The notes: generated by a model not told the origin, from the sequence alone. A DNA stretch of 64,000 nt from Clostridiaceae bacterium (GCA_910574345.1 CAJSZV010000003.1:248001-312000); one strand, 5' to 3'. Positions 1-9,417 are shown, numbered from the stretch's first letter. A program made the numbers and translations.

Positions 1-1063
1 GGGGCTGGTGGACCGGCTCATGCTGAATGAGGACCGGGTGAAGGCTATGGCCGACGGACTTTTGGCAGTGGCCCTTTTGGAGGATCCGGTAGGAGAAGTG
101 ATTTCCATGAAGCCCAGGCCCAACGGACTGCTGATCGGGCAGAAGAGAGTTCCCCTGGGCGTCGTGGGTATGATCTATGAGGCCAGGCCCAATGTGACGG
201 CGGATGCCTTCGGACTGTGCTTTAAGACGGGGAATGCGGTGATCCTGAAAGGCGGCAGCGACGCCTTGCATTCCAATAAGGCTGTTGTGGAATGTATCGG
301 GCAGGGGCTTTTGAGGGCAGGGCTTCCGGAAACGGCGGTTCAGCTTATCGAAAGCGGAGACCGGGAAGTGACAAGGGAGTTTATGAGGATGAACCGGTAT
401 CTGGATGTGCTGATTCCCAGAGGCGGCGCAGGGCTGATCCGCACGGTGGTGGAGAACAGCACCGTGCCTGTCATCGAGACAGGGACGGGCAACTGCCATA
501 TCTATGTGGATGAGTCGGCGGATATCCAGATGGCTCTGGATATTATTTACAATGCGAAGACTCAGAGAATCGGAGTATGCAATGCCTGCGAGTCTCTCGT
601 GGTTCATGAAAACATTGCACATGATTTCCTGCCCCGGTTAAAGGAATGCCTGGATAAGAAACAGGTGGAGATACGGGCGGATGAGCGGGCCAGAAAGGTG
701 GTGCCGGAATTGGCGGCCGCCGGGGAGGAGGACTGGGGAAAGGAATATCTGGATTATATCATTTCCGTGAAGACCGTGGATTCCCTGGATGAGGCCATCG
801 CCCACATTAACCGCTATAACACGAAGCATTCAGAGGCAATCGTGACATCCGATTACAATCATGCCAGGAGATTTCTGGATGAGATTGACGCGGCGGCGGT
901 TTATGTCAATGCTTCCACCAGATTTACGGACGGATTTGAGTTTGGGTTTGGAGCGGAGATCGGAATCAGCACCCAGAAGCTTCATGCCAGAGGGCCTATG
1001 GGGCTTTTGGCCCTGACTTCCACCAAGTATGTGATCTATGGAAACGGGCAGATACGGCCATAA
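1..1063 (+). CDS. proA: Gamma-glutamyl phosphate reductase (glutamate-5-semialdehyde dehydrogenase), 5' end missing
   Basis: ProA reduces gamma-glutamyl phosphate to glutamate-5-semialdehyde with NADPH, the second step of proline synthesis in the cytoplasm. The reading frame is open from base 2, so the gene starts before the window; about 353 of the usual roughly 415 residues are present. Visible family features are the cofactor-site segment [30 protein letters not shown] (split here as [10 protein letters not shown] and LKGG), the active-site segment [14 protein letters not shown] with the catalytic cysteine, and the C-terminal [21 protein letters not shown]. proB would be expected upstream but is outside the window. 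No clear terminator follows the stop codon. Confidence 0.95.
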   Translation, partial: GLVDRLMLNEDRVKAMADGLLAVALLEDPVGEVISMKPRPNGLLIGQKRVPLGVVGMIYEARPNVTADAFGLCFKTGNAVILKGGSDALHSNKAVVECIGQGLLRAGLPETAVQLIESGDREVTREFMRMNRYLDVLIPRGGAGLIRTVVENSTVPVIETGTGNCHIYVDESADIQMALDIIYNAKTQRIGVCNACESLVVHENIAHDFLPRLKECLDKKQVEIRADERARKVVPELAAAGEEDWGKEYLDYIISVKTVDSLDEAIAHINRYNTKHSEAIVTSDYNHARRFLDEIDAAAVYVNASTRFTDGFEFGFGAEIGISTQKLHARGPMGLLALTSTKYVIYGNGQIRP

Positions 1064-1155
1064 TCGGCGCAGAATGATAAATTTGGGAAAATATTTCATT
1101 AACATAGAAAAATCTTCTGAATGTGGCAAAAATGTGTATAAATTTTGTAAAATTG

Positions 1156-1183
1156 TTGCGATATTTTTCACAAGTATTATAAT
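1156..1183 (+). promoter_or_regulatory. Possible sigma-A promoter ahead of the zinc-ribbon pair
   Basis: TTGCGA (1156-1161) and TATAAT (1178-1183) lie 16 bp apart in an AT-rich gap between proA and the next gene. The -10 box is a perfect match and the -35 is moderate. It would drive the two zinc-ribbon proteins downstream. Confidence 0.45.
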
Positions 1184-1272
1184 AAAGGGGAGTCAATACA
1201 AATATATAAGATTAAAGTGATAAGGGGAAAACAGAACATTTTTTCCTGTGCCCATACCAAGGAGGAGTGAAC

Positions 1273-2250
1273 ATGAGCCCATCGGAAGAAAAACAAAAGG
1301 TGTGTATGTCCTGCGGCGGAGAGCTTTCCCGTATCAGCCCCGAAGAGTATCAGTGTACTTCCTGCGGGAGGAAATACTACGTATCCGGGGATAAGCTGCA
1401 CAAAGTGTCAATCCGCCTGTCCATGGGACAGATTGTGCTGGTCATCATCGCGTGCGTTATGATTCTGGGAACCGGAGCCGTGCTGGGATATGAGTACTAT
1501 ACAGGACATATGGTGGCGTCAGCCAGCCGTTTTTCTGTGGCTTTCCGTGATTTTCTCATGAAAGTTTATGAAAAGCCTGTTGCTGACATTAAGGAGGAAG
1601 ATTTAAGCCGGATACGGTTTTTAAGGATTGAGAAAGATAAAAAGCAATATGTATTTACCTATGGCTATGAAGATTATTATGACTATGGAGACGAGGATGA
1701 GTTTGAGAAAACCACGAAACGCATATCCATAGAGGCAGGAAAAGATGATTTTTCCCCAAGCAATGTTCAGTATTTTACAGGGCTGACCAGAGTGGAACTC
1801 TACACGGAGGCATGGGAGAATTATGTGCTGCCGGAGGAAAACGGCATTAAGGGAATCCTGTGCACGGACGGTTTGTCAAAATACGGCACGCCTCAGTTTT
1901 TCGACCGCGTCAATCAGGAGACACTGGAGGAGGTCATGATTCTTAAGGCGGATAACCTGGAGGACTATTCCTTTATGGAGAATATCAAGGGCGTGAAAGG
2001 GCTTCTGCTGGAGAATGCCAGGCTGAAGAATGTGGATATGTTTGAGGGATTTGACCGCCTGGAGCATCTTGTGCTGTATTATGCGGAGATAGAGGAAGAA
2101 GAGGCTTATGAGTATGTGAAAAAACTGGTTTCCCTGCCCTCCCTTAAGGTCTTCGCCATTACGGGGAAGAGCGGGTGGTATGTGACCGATGAGGAATGGG
2201 AAGGTCTTGAGAAGGAATATGAGGGAAAGGTTCTGCTGATTCGGGAGTAA
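1273..2250 (+). CDS. Zinc-ribbon membrane protein of unknown function
   Basis: A 325-residue protein. The ATG at 1273 is chosen over the GTG at 1267 because GGAGGA ends directly before the GTG and is six bases from the ATG. Residues about 11-36 form a CxxC...CxxC zinc ribbon (CMSCGG and CTSCGR), followed at about 50-75 by one hydrophobic membrane segment (IVLVIIACVMILGTGAVLG). The C-terminal 250 residues are predicted to lie outside and are rich in acidic residues and in leucine-spaced segments such as LEHLVLYYAEIEEEE, resembling degenerate leucine-rich repeats. The protein is built like its downstream neighbour (zinc ribbon, one membrane helix, repeat ectodomain), so the two look like diverged duplicates. 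I do not recognise a function. Confidence 0.8.
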   Translation: MSPSEEKQKVCMSCGGELSRISPEEYQCTSCGRKYYVSGDKLHKVSIRLSMGQIVLVIIACVMILGTGAVLGYEYYTGHMVASASRFSVAFRDFLMKVYEKPVADIKEEDLSRIRFLRIEKDKKQYVFTYGYEDYYDYGDEDEFEKTTKRISIEAGKDDFSPSNVQYFTGLTRVELYTEAWENYVLPEENGIKGILCTDGLSKYGTPQFFDRVNQETLEEVMILKADNLEDYSFMENIKGVKGLLLENARLKNVDMFEGFDRLEHLVLYYAEIEEEEAYEYVKKLVSLPSLKVFAITGKSGWYVTDEEWEGLEKEYEGKVLLIRE

Positions 2251-2338
2251 ACCTGCCGTCTGTCCGGCGGCGGGACTTTTAAAGCAGCCCTCCATGGGCC
2301 CGGCGGCGGATAAACCACAGGAAAGGAGTTAAGGAAAG

Positions 2339-4126
2339 ATGAACGAGCAGAAAAATGATAAGTATACCATTCGGACTTCTGCTTACAATGAGAAGCCGGA
2401 ACTTATGGGGCTGGAGTGCAGGAATTGCGGCGGCGTGCTGGAACTGACGGACAGGACCCATGCCGTATGCCCTTACTGCGGACAGAAATACCTGATTGAT
2501 GAGGCCAAAGGCACGGTGATCAACGTTCAGGTGGATTACAGCGGCAATGAGGATATGCACAGGGCGGTAAACAGCGCCAGAAATATGCTGCTTATTTTCG
2601 GAGCCATCGCCACAATTCTGGTGGTTATTATTCTGGCATTCAACCTTGCAGCCAAGAAATCCGTGTTCTCCACATCGGATTCGGACATTCCCGTAGATGC
2701 CCACGGACAGCTGCTGGTAATCTTTTTCCAGGATATCTTCGGAAAGGATTATAAGGACATTTCCCAGGAAGAGCTGGGAAGCATCCGCTATATCCGGTGT
2801 GAATATGTGAGAGAGGGCAGTGAGACCTTTAACTCCATTTCCTACAGTTTTACTGATTATGAGGACTGTGAAAGCGAGGAGGAATTTCAGGATACGGTAA
2901 AGAGCTGGACTTACCGCACGAAACAGGTAAGCTGGCCCTCGGATTATTCCATGCTCACAGGGCTTACAAGAATCGACACCACGGACGCGGTGTGGCTGTC
3001 TCTTCTCAAGTTTTCGCCGGACAATGCCATTACCTATGTGGATACGGACGACAGGCTGGATACGGTTTCTGCGGTTTTGAATCCGGAGCAGCTGAAAGTT
3101 CTCCATGTGGGTATTATGGGAGTGAATCTGGATGATATTGGCCAGTTTAAGAACCTGGAGGAACTTGAGGTGGATACGAATCAGGGGTTTAACAAGACCA
3201 TAGACATCAGCAAACTTGAGGCGTGCAGGAATCTGAAGCGTTTGAAACTTCGGTGCGGGGACGGGTATTCCGGAGTGGAAAGCATTGGGAAACTGAAAGG
3301 TCTGGAAAGCCTTTTTATTGATCATACAGAACTTGGAACTTGTAAGTTTTTGGAAAATCTGCCTGAGCTTAAGAAACTATCCATCTACACGGGGACAGAG
3401 CCTGATCTGACGATTCTTGAAAAGCTTCCGTCTCTTAAGCAGGTGGAGTTTTTGGATACGGAGTATATTCCGGCAGAGGAACTGAGAAAGTTAAAGGGGC
3501 TGGAGGAACTGCTCCTGTCCATAAAGGAACCGGAATGTCTGGATATCCTTTCCGCCATGGATTCCTTAAAGGTGCTGAGGCTTCACATGTCCATCAATGA
3601 ATACGGCGTGCCTGTGGATGTGTCTTCTCTTGGGAAGCTTTCCGGCCTGGAAAAGATTTATATGGATAATTTCTGGGGCGGGGAGATCACCGGCCTGGAA
3701 CCTATCTTAAATCTGCCTGATCTTACAGTATTCCGGCTGGGCAAACGGATGTCCAGCGATATGGAGCTTCTTTTGGATACATCTCTGCTTTCGGATAATC
3801 CGGCCATGGAAGAGGTGGCTTTTTTAAATTGCTTTCCCAAAGATAAAGAGACCGGGGAAGAGATGGACTTTGCGTTTCTTCGCCACTATCCGGGGGTAAA
3901 AAGACTGTATCTGGACGGGTGTGACCTGACGGATCTCTCTTTTGTGCCGGAGTTTTCCAACCTGCGGGCATTAAGCCTTCAGGATAATGACCTTCGGGAG
4001 CTGCCGGCGCTTTCCGGTTTGAAGAGACTGGAGATTATCTCCATAGATTCCGATGCCGCATCCGGGCTTAAAGTGTCCGGGGATGTGGCAGTGAATACGG
4101 ATTCTTTTGTGACGATTTATGAGTGA
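2339..4126 (+). CDS. Zinc-ribbon, single-pass membrane protein with leucine-rich repeats
   Basis: A 595-residue protein with an AAGGA-type ribosome binding site before ATG 2339. It has an N-terminal zinc ribbon (CRNCGG and CPYCGQ, residues about 22-50), one membrane helix at about 80-103 (MLLIFGAIATILVVIILAF), and a long ectodomain from about residue 250 on with irregular leucine-rich repeats (for example LKNLEELEVDTN-like units, LKGLEELLLSI, LDSLKVLRLHM, FSNLRALSLQDNDL). Such repeats normally bind proteins. The 88-bp gap to the previous gene and the matching architecture suggest one operon. No catalytic domain is visible; a surface sensor or interaction role is inference only. Confidence 0.82.
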   Translation: MNEQKNDKYTIRTSAYNEKPELMGLECRNCGGVLELTDRTHAVCPYCGQKYLIDEAKGTVINVQVDYSGNEDMHRAVNSARNMLLIFGAIATILVVIILAFNLAAKKSVFSTSDSDIPVDAHGQLLVIFFQDIFGKDYKDISQEELGSIRYIRCEYVREGSETFNSISYSFTDYEDCESEEEFQDTVKSWTYRTKQVSWPSDYSMLTGLTRIDTTDAVWLSLLKFSPDNAITYVDTDDRLDTVSAVLNPEQLKVLHVGIMGVNLDDIGQFKNLEELEVDTNQGFNKTIDISKLEACRNLKRLKLRCGDGYSGVESIGKLKGLESLFIDHTELGTCKFLENLPELKKLSIYTGTEPDLTILEKLPSLKQVEFLDTEYIPAEELRKLKGLEELLLSIKEPECLDILSAMDSLKVLRLHMSINEYGVPVDVSSLGKLSGLEKIYMDNFWGGEITGLEPILNLPDLTVFRLGKRMSSDMELLLDTSLLSDNPAMEEVAFLNCFPKDKETGEEMDFAFLRHYPGVKRLYLDGCDLTDLSFVPEFSNLRALSLQDNDLRELPALSGLKRLEIISIDSDAASGLKVSGDVAVNTDSFVTIYE

Positions 4127-4192
4127 TGGGAATCGGGGGAAAAGCTTTGCTGGGAAGAACAGGCGACGGCGCAGTAAAGGGAGGGAAGGAAT

Positions 4193-5251
4193 ATGACCAA
4201 ACCAAAGGAGAGCCGCCCAAAGTCAAAACCCATATTAAAGAGTCTGTGGTTTTTAGGGGGGACTGTGACAATCGCGTCTCTGGCTGTCATGTGGGTCAGT
4301 TATTCTTTTCTTTCCAAAAACGGAGCGCCGGAAGATGAGGCGGGCTTTAATGTCTATCAGTATCATTTCGCCATGATCGCGGAAAATACGGACACCTCCT
4401 TTTGGAATGATGTGTATGAGGGCACTGTGGAGCGCGCGGCGGAGTACGGAGCTTATGTGGAGCAGCCGGGAGAGGGCCTTTCCGTCCGTCTGTCCGTGGA
4501 GGATGCCATCAATATGGCGATCTATGAAGAGGTGGACGGGATCTTTCTGCGTCCGGCGGAGGGGCCGGGAATCCAGGCCATGATTGACAAGGCTGTGGAC
4601 AGGGGGATTCCTGTCATTACCATGGAAAAAGACATTCCTGATTCCAGGAGACAGGGATTCGTGGGCATCAATGACTATTTTCTCGGTCAGGAGTATGGAA
4701 AGCGGATCCTTAAGATTGCCGGCGGCGACACCGGTTTGGTGACGGTTTTGGTGCCCGGCGCCAGCTTCAACGAGACAAGCCGCAGCTGGTTCAGACAGGG
4801 GTTAAGCAATACGGTAAAAAGCGATGCCATCCGGTTTGATTTCCGTATCATCAGGGATGATAAGGGATTAAACAATGCGGAAGAGGTCATCCACGGCATG
4901 GCGGCAGGGTACATGGAGTGTCCCGATATCATTATCTGTCTGGACGAAGTGATCACCCAGACTACGTATCAGATCCTCAGAGAATGGGAGCCGGCAAAGC
5001 AGGTGACGGTTATCGGAAGTTCCGTCTCGGATACCATTGCCGAAGGGATTGCTCAGGGATATATTGATTCTACCATTACCATAGATCCTGCTGCCATGGG
5101 CAGAATGAGTGTGGACGCCATGATGACTTATAAGCGCCATCATATGGTCAGTTACTATACGGAGGTCAATACCAGACTGATTGATCACGATTCTGTGGGA
5201 GAATACGGGAAGGAGGAAGAGGATGGGGGAGAAGGTCATAGGGAGAAGTAA
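4193..5251 (+). CDS. Membrane-anchored periplasmic sugar-binding-type protein
   Basis: A 352-residue protein of the type I periplasmic-binding family (Peripla_BP_4, RbsB/XylF-like). It has a basic N-terminus and one hydrophobic segment at about 20-42 (LWFLGGTVTIASLAVMWVSY) with no lipobox cysteine, so it is probably held by an uncleaved membrane anchor. The fold is shown by YQYHFAMIAENTDTSFWNDVYEG, an IFLRP...GIPVITMEKD strand, FVGINDYFLGQEYG and the ICLDEVITQTTYQIL and VIGSSVSD segments. The gene overlaps the histidine-kinase gene by 29 bp and no transporter gene of that type is next to it. By analogy with known SBP-LytS-YesN three-component systems it is inferred to present a ligand to the kinase, not to an importer. 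Confidence 0.82.
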   Translation: MTKPKESRPKSKPILKSLWFLGGTVTIASLAVMWVSYSFLSKNGAPEDEAGFNVYQYHFAMIAENTDTSFWNDVYEGTVERAAEYGAYVEQPGEGLSVRLSVEDAINMAIYEEVDGIFLRPAEGPGIQAMIDKAVDRGIPVITMEKDIPDSRRQGFVGINDYFLGQEYGKRILKIAGGDTGLVTVLVPGASFNETSRSWFRQGLSNTVKSDAIRFDFRIIRDDKGLNNAEEVIHGMAAGYMECPDIIICLDEVITQTTYQILREWEPAKQVTVIGSSVSDTIAEGIAQGYIDSTITIDPAAMGRMSVDAMMTYKRHHMVSYYTEVNTRLIDHDSVGEYGKEEEDGGEGHREK

Positions 5252-6770
5252 GGCATTTTTCAACCAGTCTCTGAGAATGAAACTGATCCTTCCGGTGATC
5301 ATCACGATGACGGTCTCCCTGGGAGTGAACCTTCTATTGTTCGGCAAGATTAACACCACAGTGGAAAATATGGATGATGTGTACGACACCAATATCCGCT
5401 TAAGCGAGCTGGAGCACCTTCTGACAGAGATTCACGGAGGGGTCTATGAGTATCTGAACACCCAGAGCGGAGAGGCTTTAAAGGGGTATGAGGACAGCAG
5501 GCAGCATTTTTTTGCGATGATCGGGGAGATCGACAGCACTATAACGGACCATCCGGCCCGGCGCATGGAGCTGAATATCCGCAACATGGGCCTTTCCTAC
5601 CTGGAACTGGCGGACAGAGCCGTGACGGCAAAGGAAAATCACGACGTAACTGCGTATAAAGATGATTTTGAGGAGCTTCAGTCTATCTATACCTATCTGC
5701 TGTCCCACATTCAGGGACTGGACACCTTGCGGTTTCAGTATAATTCGGAGAATTACAGCGTGCTCTACCGCTACCTGCGCTATCTGGAAGTCTTTATGAC
5801 GGCGGTCCTCGTAGGGGTGACCTGCTGTCTTATGGTGCTTTTGTACGTGATTATGGGAAGCTTTACCAGGCCACTTGAAAGGCTGGCTGTGAAGGCAAAG
5901 GAAGTGGGGCGGGGCAATTTGGACATCATACTGGACGAACCCAGGCACGAGGATGAGGTGGGGACCGTTACCAGGGCATTTAACCAGATGATCGTCAGCA
6001 TCAATGCCTACATCAAAAAGACAAGAGAGAACATTGAGCGGGAGAGCAGGATGAAGGAACAGGAACTGGTCATGGAAAATCTCCTGAAAGATGCCCAGCT
6101 GAAATATTACCAGGCCCAGATCAACCCTCATTTCCTGTTCAATACCTTAAATGCAGGCCAGCAGCTGGCCATGATGGAAGATGCGGAGCGGACCTATGCA
6201 TTTATCGAAAATATGGCTTCTTTTTTCCGCTGCCGTCTGCGAAACAGCGGAGAAGAGTCGACTCTGCTGGAAGAAACGAGACTTATTGACAGTTACATGT
6301 ATATTATGAATGTGCGCTACTCCGGCGAGATACACCTGGAGAAAGACATTGATCCGGATCTTTTGGATATGCTCTTTCCGGGCATGGTGCTGCAGCCTGT
6401 GGTGGAAAATGCCCTGCGCCACGGACTGGGCGGTGTGGAGTGGGAGAAACGGATCTGGTTCTGCGTGAAACAGGAGAATTCGGAGGCAGTGATCACCATC
6501 AGGGACAACGGGGTGGGGATTTTGTCCCATGTGCTTGATGAGATCAATCAGGGCAGTCTGAAGCCCTCCGGTCAGGAGGATTCGGGAAACGGCGTGGGCC
6601 TTATGAATGTAAGGGAACGGCTCCGGCTTTACTATAATCAGACCGATGCAATGACTGTGGAGAGCGAAGGCGAGGGCAAAGGCACATCGGTGATCATTCG
6701 AGTGCCTGTTGTGCACAAGGCGGAAGGAGCTGCGGGACAGACAGAGGAGAAGGAGAGAGAACATGTATAA
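5223..6770 (+). CDS. YesM/LytS-type sensor histidine kinase
   Basis: A 515-residue membrane kinase. The ATG at 5223 is preferred because AAGGAGGA lies just before it; the frame is open further upstream but without a site. Order: first membrane helix at about 17-38, an extracytoplasmic helical sensor region to about 185, a second helix at about 190-216 (AVLVGVTCCLMVLLYVIMGS), a HAMP linker, then the His_kinase domain with the phosphoacceptor in YYQAQINPHFLFNTLN, N-box VVENALRHG and ATP-lid boxes DNGVGI and GNGVGLMNV. It is expected to phosphorylate the response regulator encoded directly downstream, whose start lies eight bases before this stop. Confidence 0.93.
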   Translation: MGEKVIGRSKAFFNQSLRMKLILPVIITMTVSLGVNLLLFGKINTTVENMDDVYDTNIRLSELEHLLTEIHGGVYEYLNTQSGEALKGYEDSRQHFFAMIGEIDSTITDHPARRMELNIRNMGLSYLELADRAVTAKENHDVTAYKDDFEELQSIYTYLLSHIQGLDTLRFQYNSENYSVLYRYLRYLEVFMTAVLVGVTCCLMVLLYVIMGSFTRPLERLAVKAKEVGRGNLDIILDEPRHEDEVGTVTRAFNQMIVSINAYIKKTRENIERESRMKEQELVMENLLKDAQLKYYQAQINPHFLFNTLNAGQQLAMMEDAERTYAFIENMASFFRCRLRNSGEESTLLEETRLIDSYMYIMNVRYSGEIHLEKDIDPDLLDMLFPGMVLQPVVENALRHGLGGVEWEKRIWFCVKQENSEAVITIRDNGVGILSHVLDEINQGSLKPSGQEDSGNGVGLMNVRERLRLYYNQTDAMTVESEGEGKGTSVIIRVPVVHKAEGAAGQTEEKEREHV

Positions 6771-8340
6771 GATTCTGATTGCCGACGACGAGGGGATCGT
6801 CACAGACTCTCTGCAGTTTATCATCAAGAAGAATTTCGGCGGCGACTGCCTGGTGAGCATTGCAAAAAACGGAAGGCAGGCTATCGAACAGGCGGAAAGC
6901 TTTCAGCCGGATATCGCCTTTTTGGATATTCAGATGCCGGGAATCAACGGGCTGAAGGCCATGGAGGAGATCCGTGCCCATAATCCCAAGGTGAAGACTC
7001 TGATCCTCACGGCCTATGACAACTTTGATTATGCCAAGGAGGCCATCCGGCTGGGGGCCGTAGATTATCTCTTAAAGCCCGTTAACAAAAAGGTGATCGT
7101 GGAGCTGCTTACAGGCATCATGCATACCATTGATGAGGAGCGTCAGAGACGCCGGGAGGACTTGACGGTAAAGGAGAAAATGGAGGCGGTCATCCCCATT
7201 CTGGAGAACGGCTTTGTGGTGAGCCTGATCATTCAGAACGAGTATCAGGACAGCGGACAGCAGTATCGGAGCCTTTTAAACATTGAAGAGGAATATGGGA
7301 TCATCATGGTTCTGGAATGGGGGGAGGAGCAGGAAAACGGCAATCTGGGCAACGTGGTGGGCTCAGGCGTAAGGGCTCATAAGTATTATGACAAGATGGC
7401 GGAACTTGTAAAGGTGTATTTTAAAGCCTATACCGGCAGCATTATGGGCAATAAGATCCTGTGTGTGATTCCCTCTCAGGCGCCTCAGCTGGAGTATGAA
7501 GCCCGTCTGCGCATGATCGAGAAGGGAAGAAACCTGACAGCGTCTTTAAAAAATGCCGTGGGAATTCATTTTAAAGTGAGAATCGGCTCTGTGAGACCAT
7601 GGGAATCCATGTTTGATTCCTATGAGGAAGCCTTAAATGCCCTTCGCCACGGAAAACGGAACGTGACTCACATAGATGATCTGCTGGTTATGGACACGGA
7701 AGAAAAGAAGCAGAGAGTGATGGAGAATATGGTTCTTGATGCGGTCCGGAGAGGCATGGAGCATGATGTGCGCCAGGAAGCCAGGATTTTTGCGGGATGG
7801 GCCTTAAAAAGGCAGGGCTGTTCTTTTACAGAGGCGAAACTGAAGCTTCTGGAGGTTCTCTTTCTGGCCAAACGCTGTGTCGCGGAGCAGGAGAAAACCC
7901 TGTTTGAGGGACAGGATATGGCAAAGGGGCTTCTTGTAGCAGAAGATCAGGAAGAGCTGAGACAAAGGTTTGTGGAAGCCATGGCGGGGATGACGCAGGC
8001 GGTGGTGATCCGGGACCAGGAGCCGGACGGAATCATCACCAAAGCCCAGGAATACATACGGCAGAATTTTACCAAAGATATGGCCCTTGAGGAAGTGGCC
8101 CAGGCAGTGAATATCAGCCCTTATTATTTCAGCAAATTGTTTAAAGAGGAGACGGGGGTGAATTTTACGGAGTACCTGACAGGCCTGCGGATTGAGACGG
8201 CCAAGGCTCTTTTGAAAAACAGGGAGCTGAGCATCAAGCAGGTATGCCTGGATTCCGGGTATGCCAATCCCAACTATTTCAGCAGGATTTTTAAGAAATG
8301 GACGGGAATCACTCCCACGGAGTTTCGGGATATTTACTGA
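6763..8340 (+). CDS. YesN-type response regulator with AraC DNA-binding domain
   Basis: A 525-residue regulator. The start at 6763 (MYKILIADDE) has a GGAGA-type ribosome binding site; the frame is open further upstream without a site. The receiver domain (1-120) shows the acidic pair DD at 8-9, phosphoacceptor Asp55 in FLDIQMPG, and the LTAYD and LKPV segments. The middle (about 150-410) is the variable region of the YesN group. The last 100 residues contain two helix-turn-helix units typical of AraC proteins (MALEEVAQAVNISPYYFSKL and ELSIKQVCLDSGYANPNYFS). Partner of the upstream kinase. The next operon, livH onward, starts after a gap that carries repeated half-sites and is a likely target. 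Confidence 0.93.
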   Translation: MYKILIADDEGIVTDSLQFIIKKNFGGDCLVSIAKNGRQAIEQAESFQPDIAFLDIQMPGINGLKAMEEIRAHNPKVKTLILTAYDNFDYAKEAIRLGAVDYLLKPVNKKVIVELLTGIMHTIDEERQRRREDLTVKEKMEAVIPILENGFVVSLIIQNEYQDSGQQYRSLLNIEEEYGIIMVLEWGEEQENGNLGNVVGSGVRAHKYYDKMAELVKVYFKAYTGSIMGNKILCVIPSQAPQLEYEARLRMIEKGRNLTASLKNAVGIHFKVRIGSVRPWESMFDSYEEALNALRHGKRNVTHIDDLLVMDTEEKKQRVMENMVLDAVRRGMEHDVRQEARIFAGWALKRQGCSFTEAKLKLLEVLFLAKRCVAEQEKTLFEGQDMAKGLLVAEDQEELRQRFVEAMAGMTQAVVIRDQEPDGIITKAQEYIRQNFTKDMALEEVAQAVNISPYYFSKLFKEETGVNFTEYLTGLRIETAKALLKNRELSIKQVCLDSGYANPNYFSRIFKKWTGITPTEFRDIY

Positions 8341-8392
8341 CTTTCCTTACCAAAGGGACAGGGCCCTTCGGAACGGTTATATTTGGATAAAG

Positions 8393-8502
8393 AATAGCAC
8401 AAATTTGCAACAAAAAAATGCTACACATTTGCGGGAACCTCAGGCGGACAATGAAAATGTGCAGTAATTTGCAAGTTTGTGCTATTTTTTTTGTGCTATA
8501 CT
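8393..8502 (+). promoter_or_regulatory. livH promoter with interrupted palindrome and repeated half-sites
   Basis: The arms aatagcacaaatttgcaa (8393-8410) and ttgcaagtttgtgctatt (8469-8486) are inverted repeats of 18 bases with one mismatch, 58 bp apart. Inside them acacattt and aaatgtg also face each other. TTTGTGCTA occurs directly at 8476-8484 and 8490-8498 (14-bp period), and its complement at 8395-8403. The last copy overlaps an extended -10 box, TGCTATACT (TATACT 8497-8502), that has no good -35 hexamer at normal spacing. This is what an activator-dependent promoter would look like; the adjacent AraC-type regulator is the obvious candidate. Confidence 0.6.
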
Positions 8503-8552
8503 TCGAATAGCTGAGTTGCAAAAAGGTATTTTAAGAGAGGAGGATTGCGCTC

Positions 8553-9416
8553 ATGGACATGTTTTTGCAGGCTTGTGTCAACGGACTTTTGATGGGGGGA
8601 TTTTATTCTCTCATGGGCATGGGGCAAAACATTATTTTTGGCGTTATGAAAATCGTAAATTTCTGCCACGGCGAGATGCTGATGGTGGGAATGTACCTGA
8701 CATTTATTCTCTACACGTTTTTTGGAATCGATCCCTATCTGGCGGTTCCCATTGTGGCTGTAACCATGTTCTGCATCGGATCCGTGATTCAGCACACGCT
8801 GATCACCCCTTCCCTGGGAACAAAAAGCTTTACCAATCTTTTGTTTCTGACCGTAGGACTGGGACTTCTTTTGTCCAACGGCGCCCTGGTTATCTTTGGG
8901 TCGGAGTACCGTTCCATCCGCACGGCCTATTCCCAGACCTACATCCAGCTGGGGCCTGTAACCATGGCGCTTCCAAGGCTGATCAGTTTCGGCGTGCTCA
9001 TCGTAGTTACCGTGGCTTTGTTTGCCTTTTTAAAGTATACCACCATAGGAAAGCAGATACGTGCCGTATCACAGAATCCCACAGGTGCAGAGGTGGTGGG
9101 AATTGACGTCAAGAAGATTTATATTCTTACTTACGGCCTGGGCGTTGCCTTAGCCGGCACGGCGGGGGCGCTGCTGACACAGTTTTATACGATCTTTCCC
9201 ACGGCGGGAGCCAGTTTCGGTTTCAGGGCTCTGATCGTGGTGGTGGTGGGAGGCCTGGGGTCTATTCCGGGAGCTTTTTTTGCGGGTATCTTCCTGGGAC
9301 TTTTGGAGACTATGAGCGCCTTGTTTATCAGCCCTTCCTACAGCGACTTGATTGTATTTATGACATTTATTGTAATACTGGTAGTCCGCCAGACAATGAT
9401 AGCAAGGAGGAAATAA
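8553..9416 (+). CDS. livH: Branched-chain amino acid type ABC transporter permease LivH
   Basis: A 287-residue polytopic permease of the LivH (BPD_transp_2) family with about eight hydrophobic segments; family signature regions are GGFYSLMGMGQNIIFGVMKIVNFCHGEM near the N-terminus and IRAVSQNPTGAEVVGIDVKKIY in the cytoplasmic loop, followed by GGLGSIPGAFFAGIFLGLLE. GAGAGGAGG precedes ATG 8553. It is the first gene of livH-livM-livG-livF-SBP. It forms the membrane channel with LivM. The substrate may be a branched-chain amino acid, but the family also imports urea, amides and other small solutes, so the substrate is not fixed by sequence. Confidence 0.92.
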   Translation: MDMFLQACVNGLLMGGFYSLMGMGQNIIFGVMKIVNFCHGEMLMVGMYLTFILYTFFGIDPYLAVPIVAVTMFCIGSVIQHTLITPSLGTKSFTNLLFLTVGLGLLLSNGALVIFGSEYRSIRTAYSQTYIQLGPVTMALPRLISFGVLIVVTVALFAFLKYTTIGKQIRAVSQNPTGAEVVGIDVKKIYILTYGLGVALAGTAGALLTQFYTIFPTAGASFGFRALIVVVVGGLGSIPGAFFAGIFLGLLETMSALFISPSYSDLIVFMTFIVILVVRQTMIARRK

Positions 9417-9417
9417 T

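Noticed and set aside
2251..2338. Terminator between the two zinc-ribbon genes
   Set aside because: GC-rich sequence can form weak stems but there is no T run and the pairing is poor.
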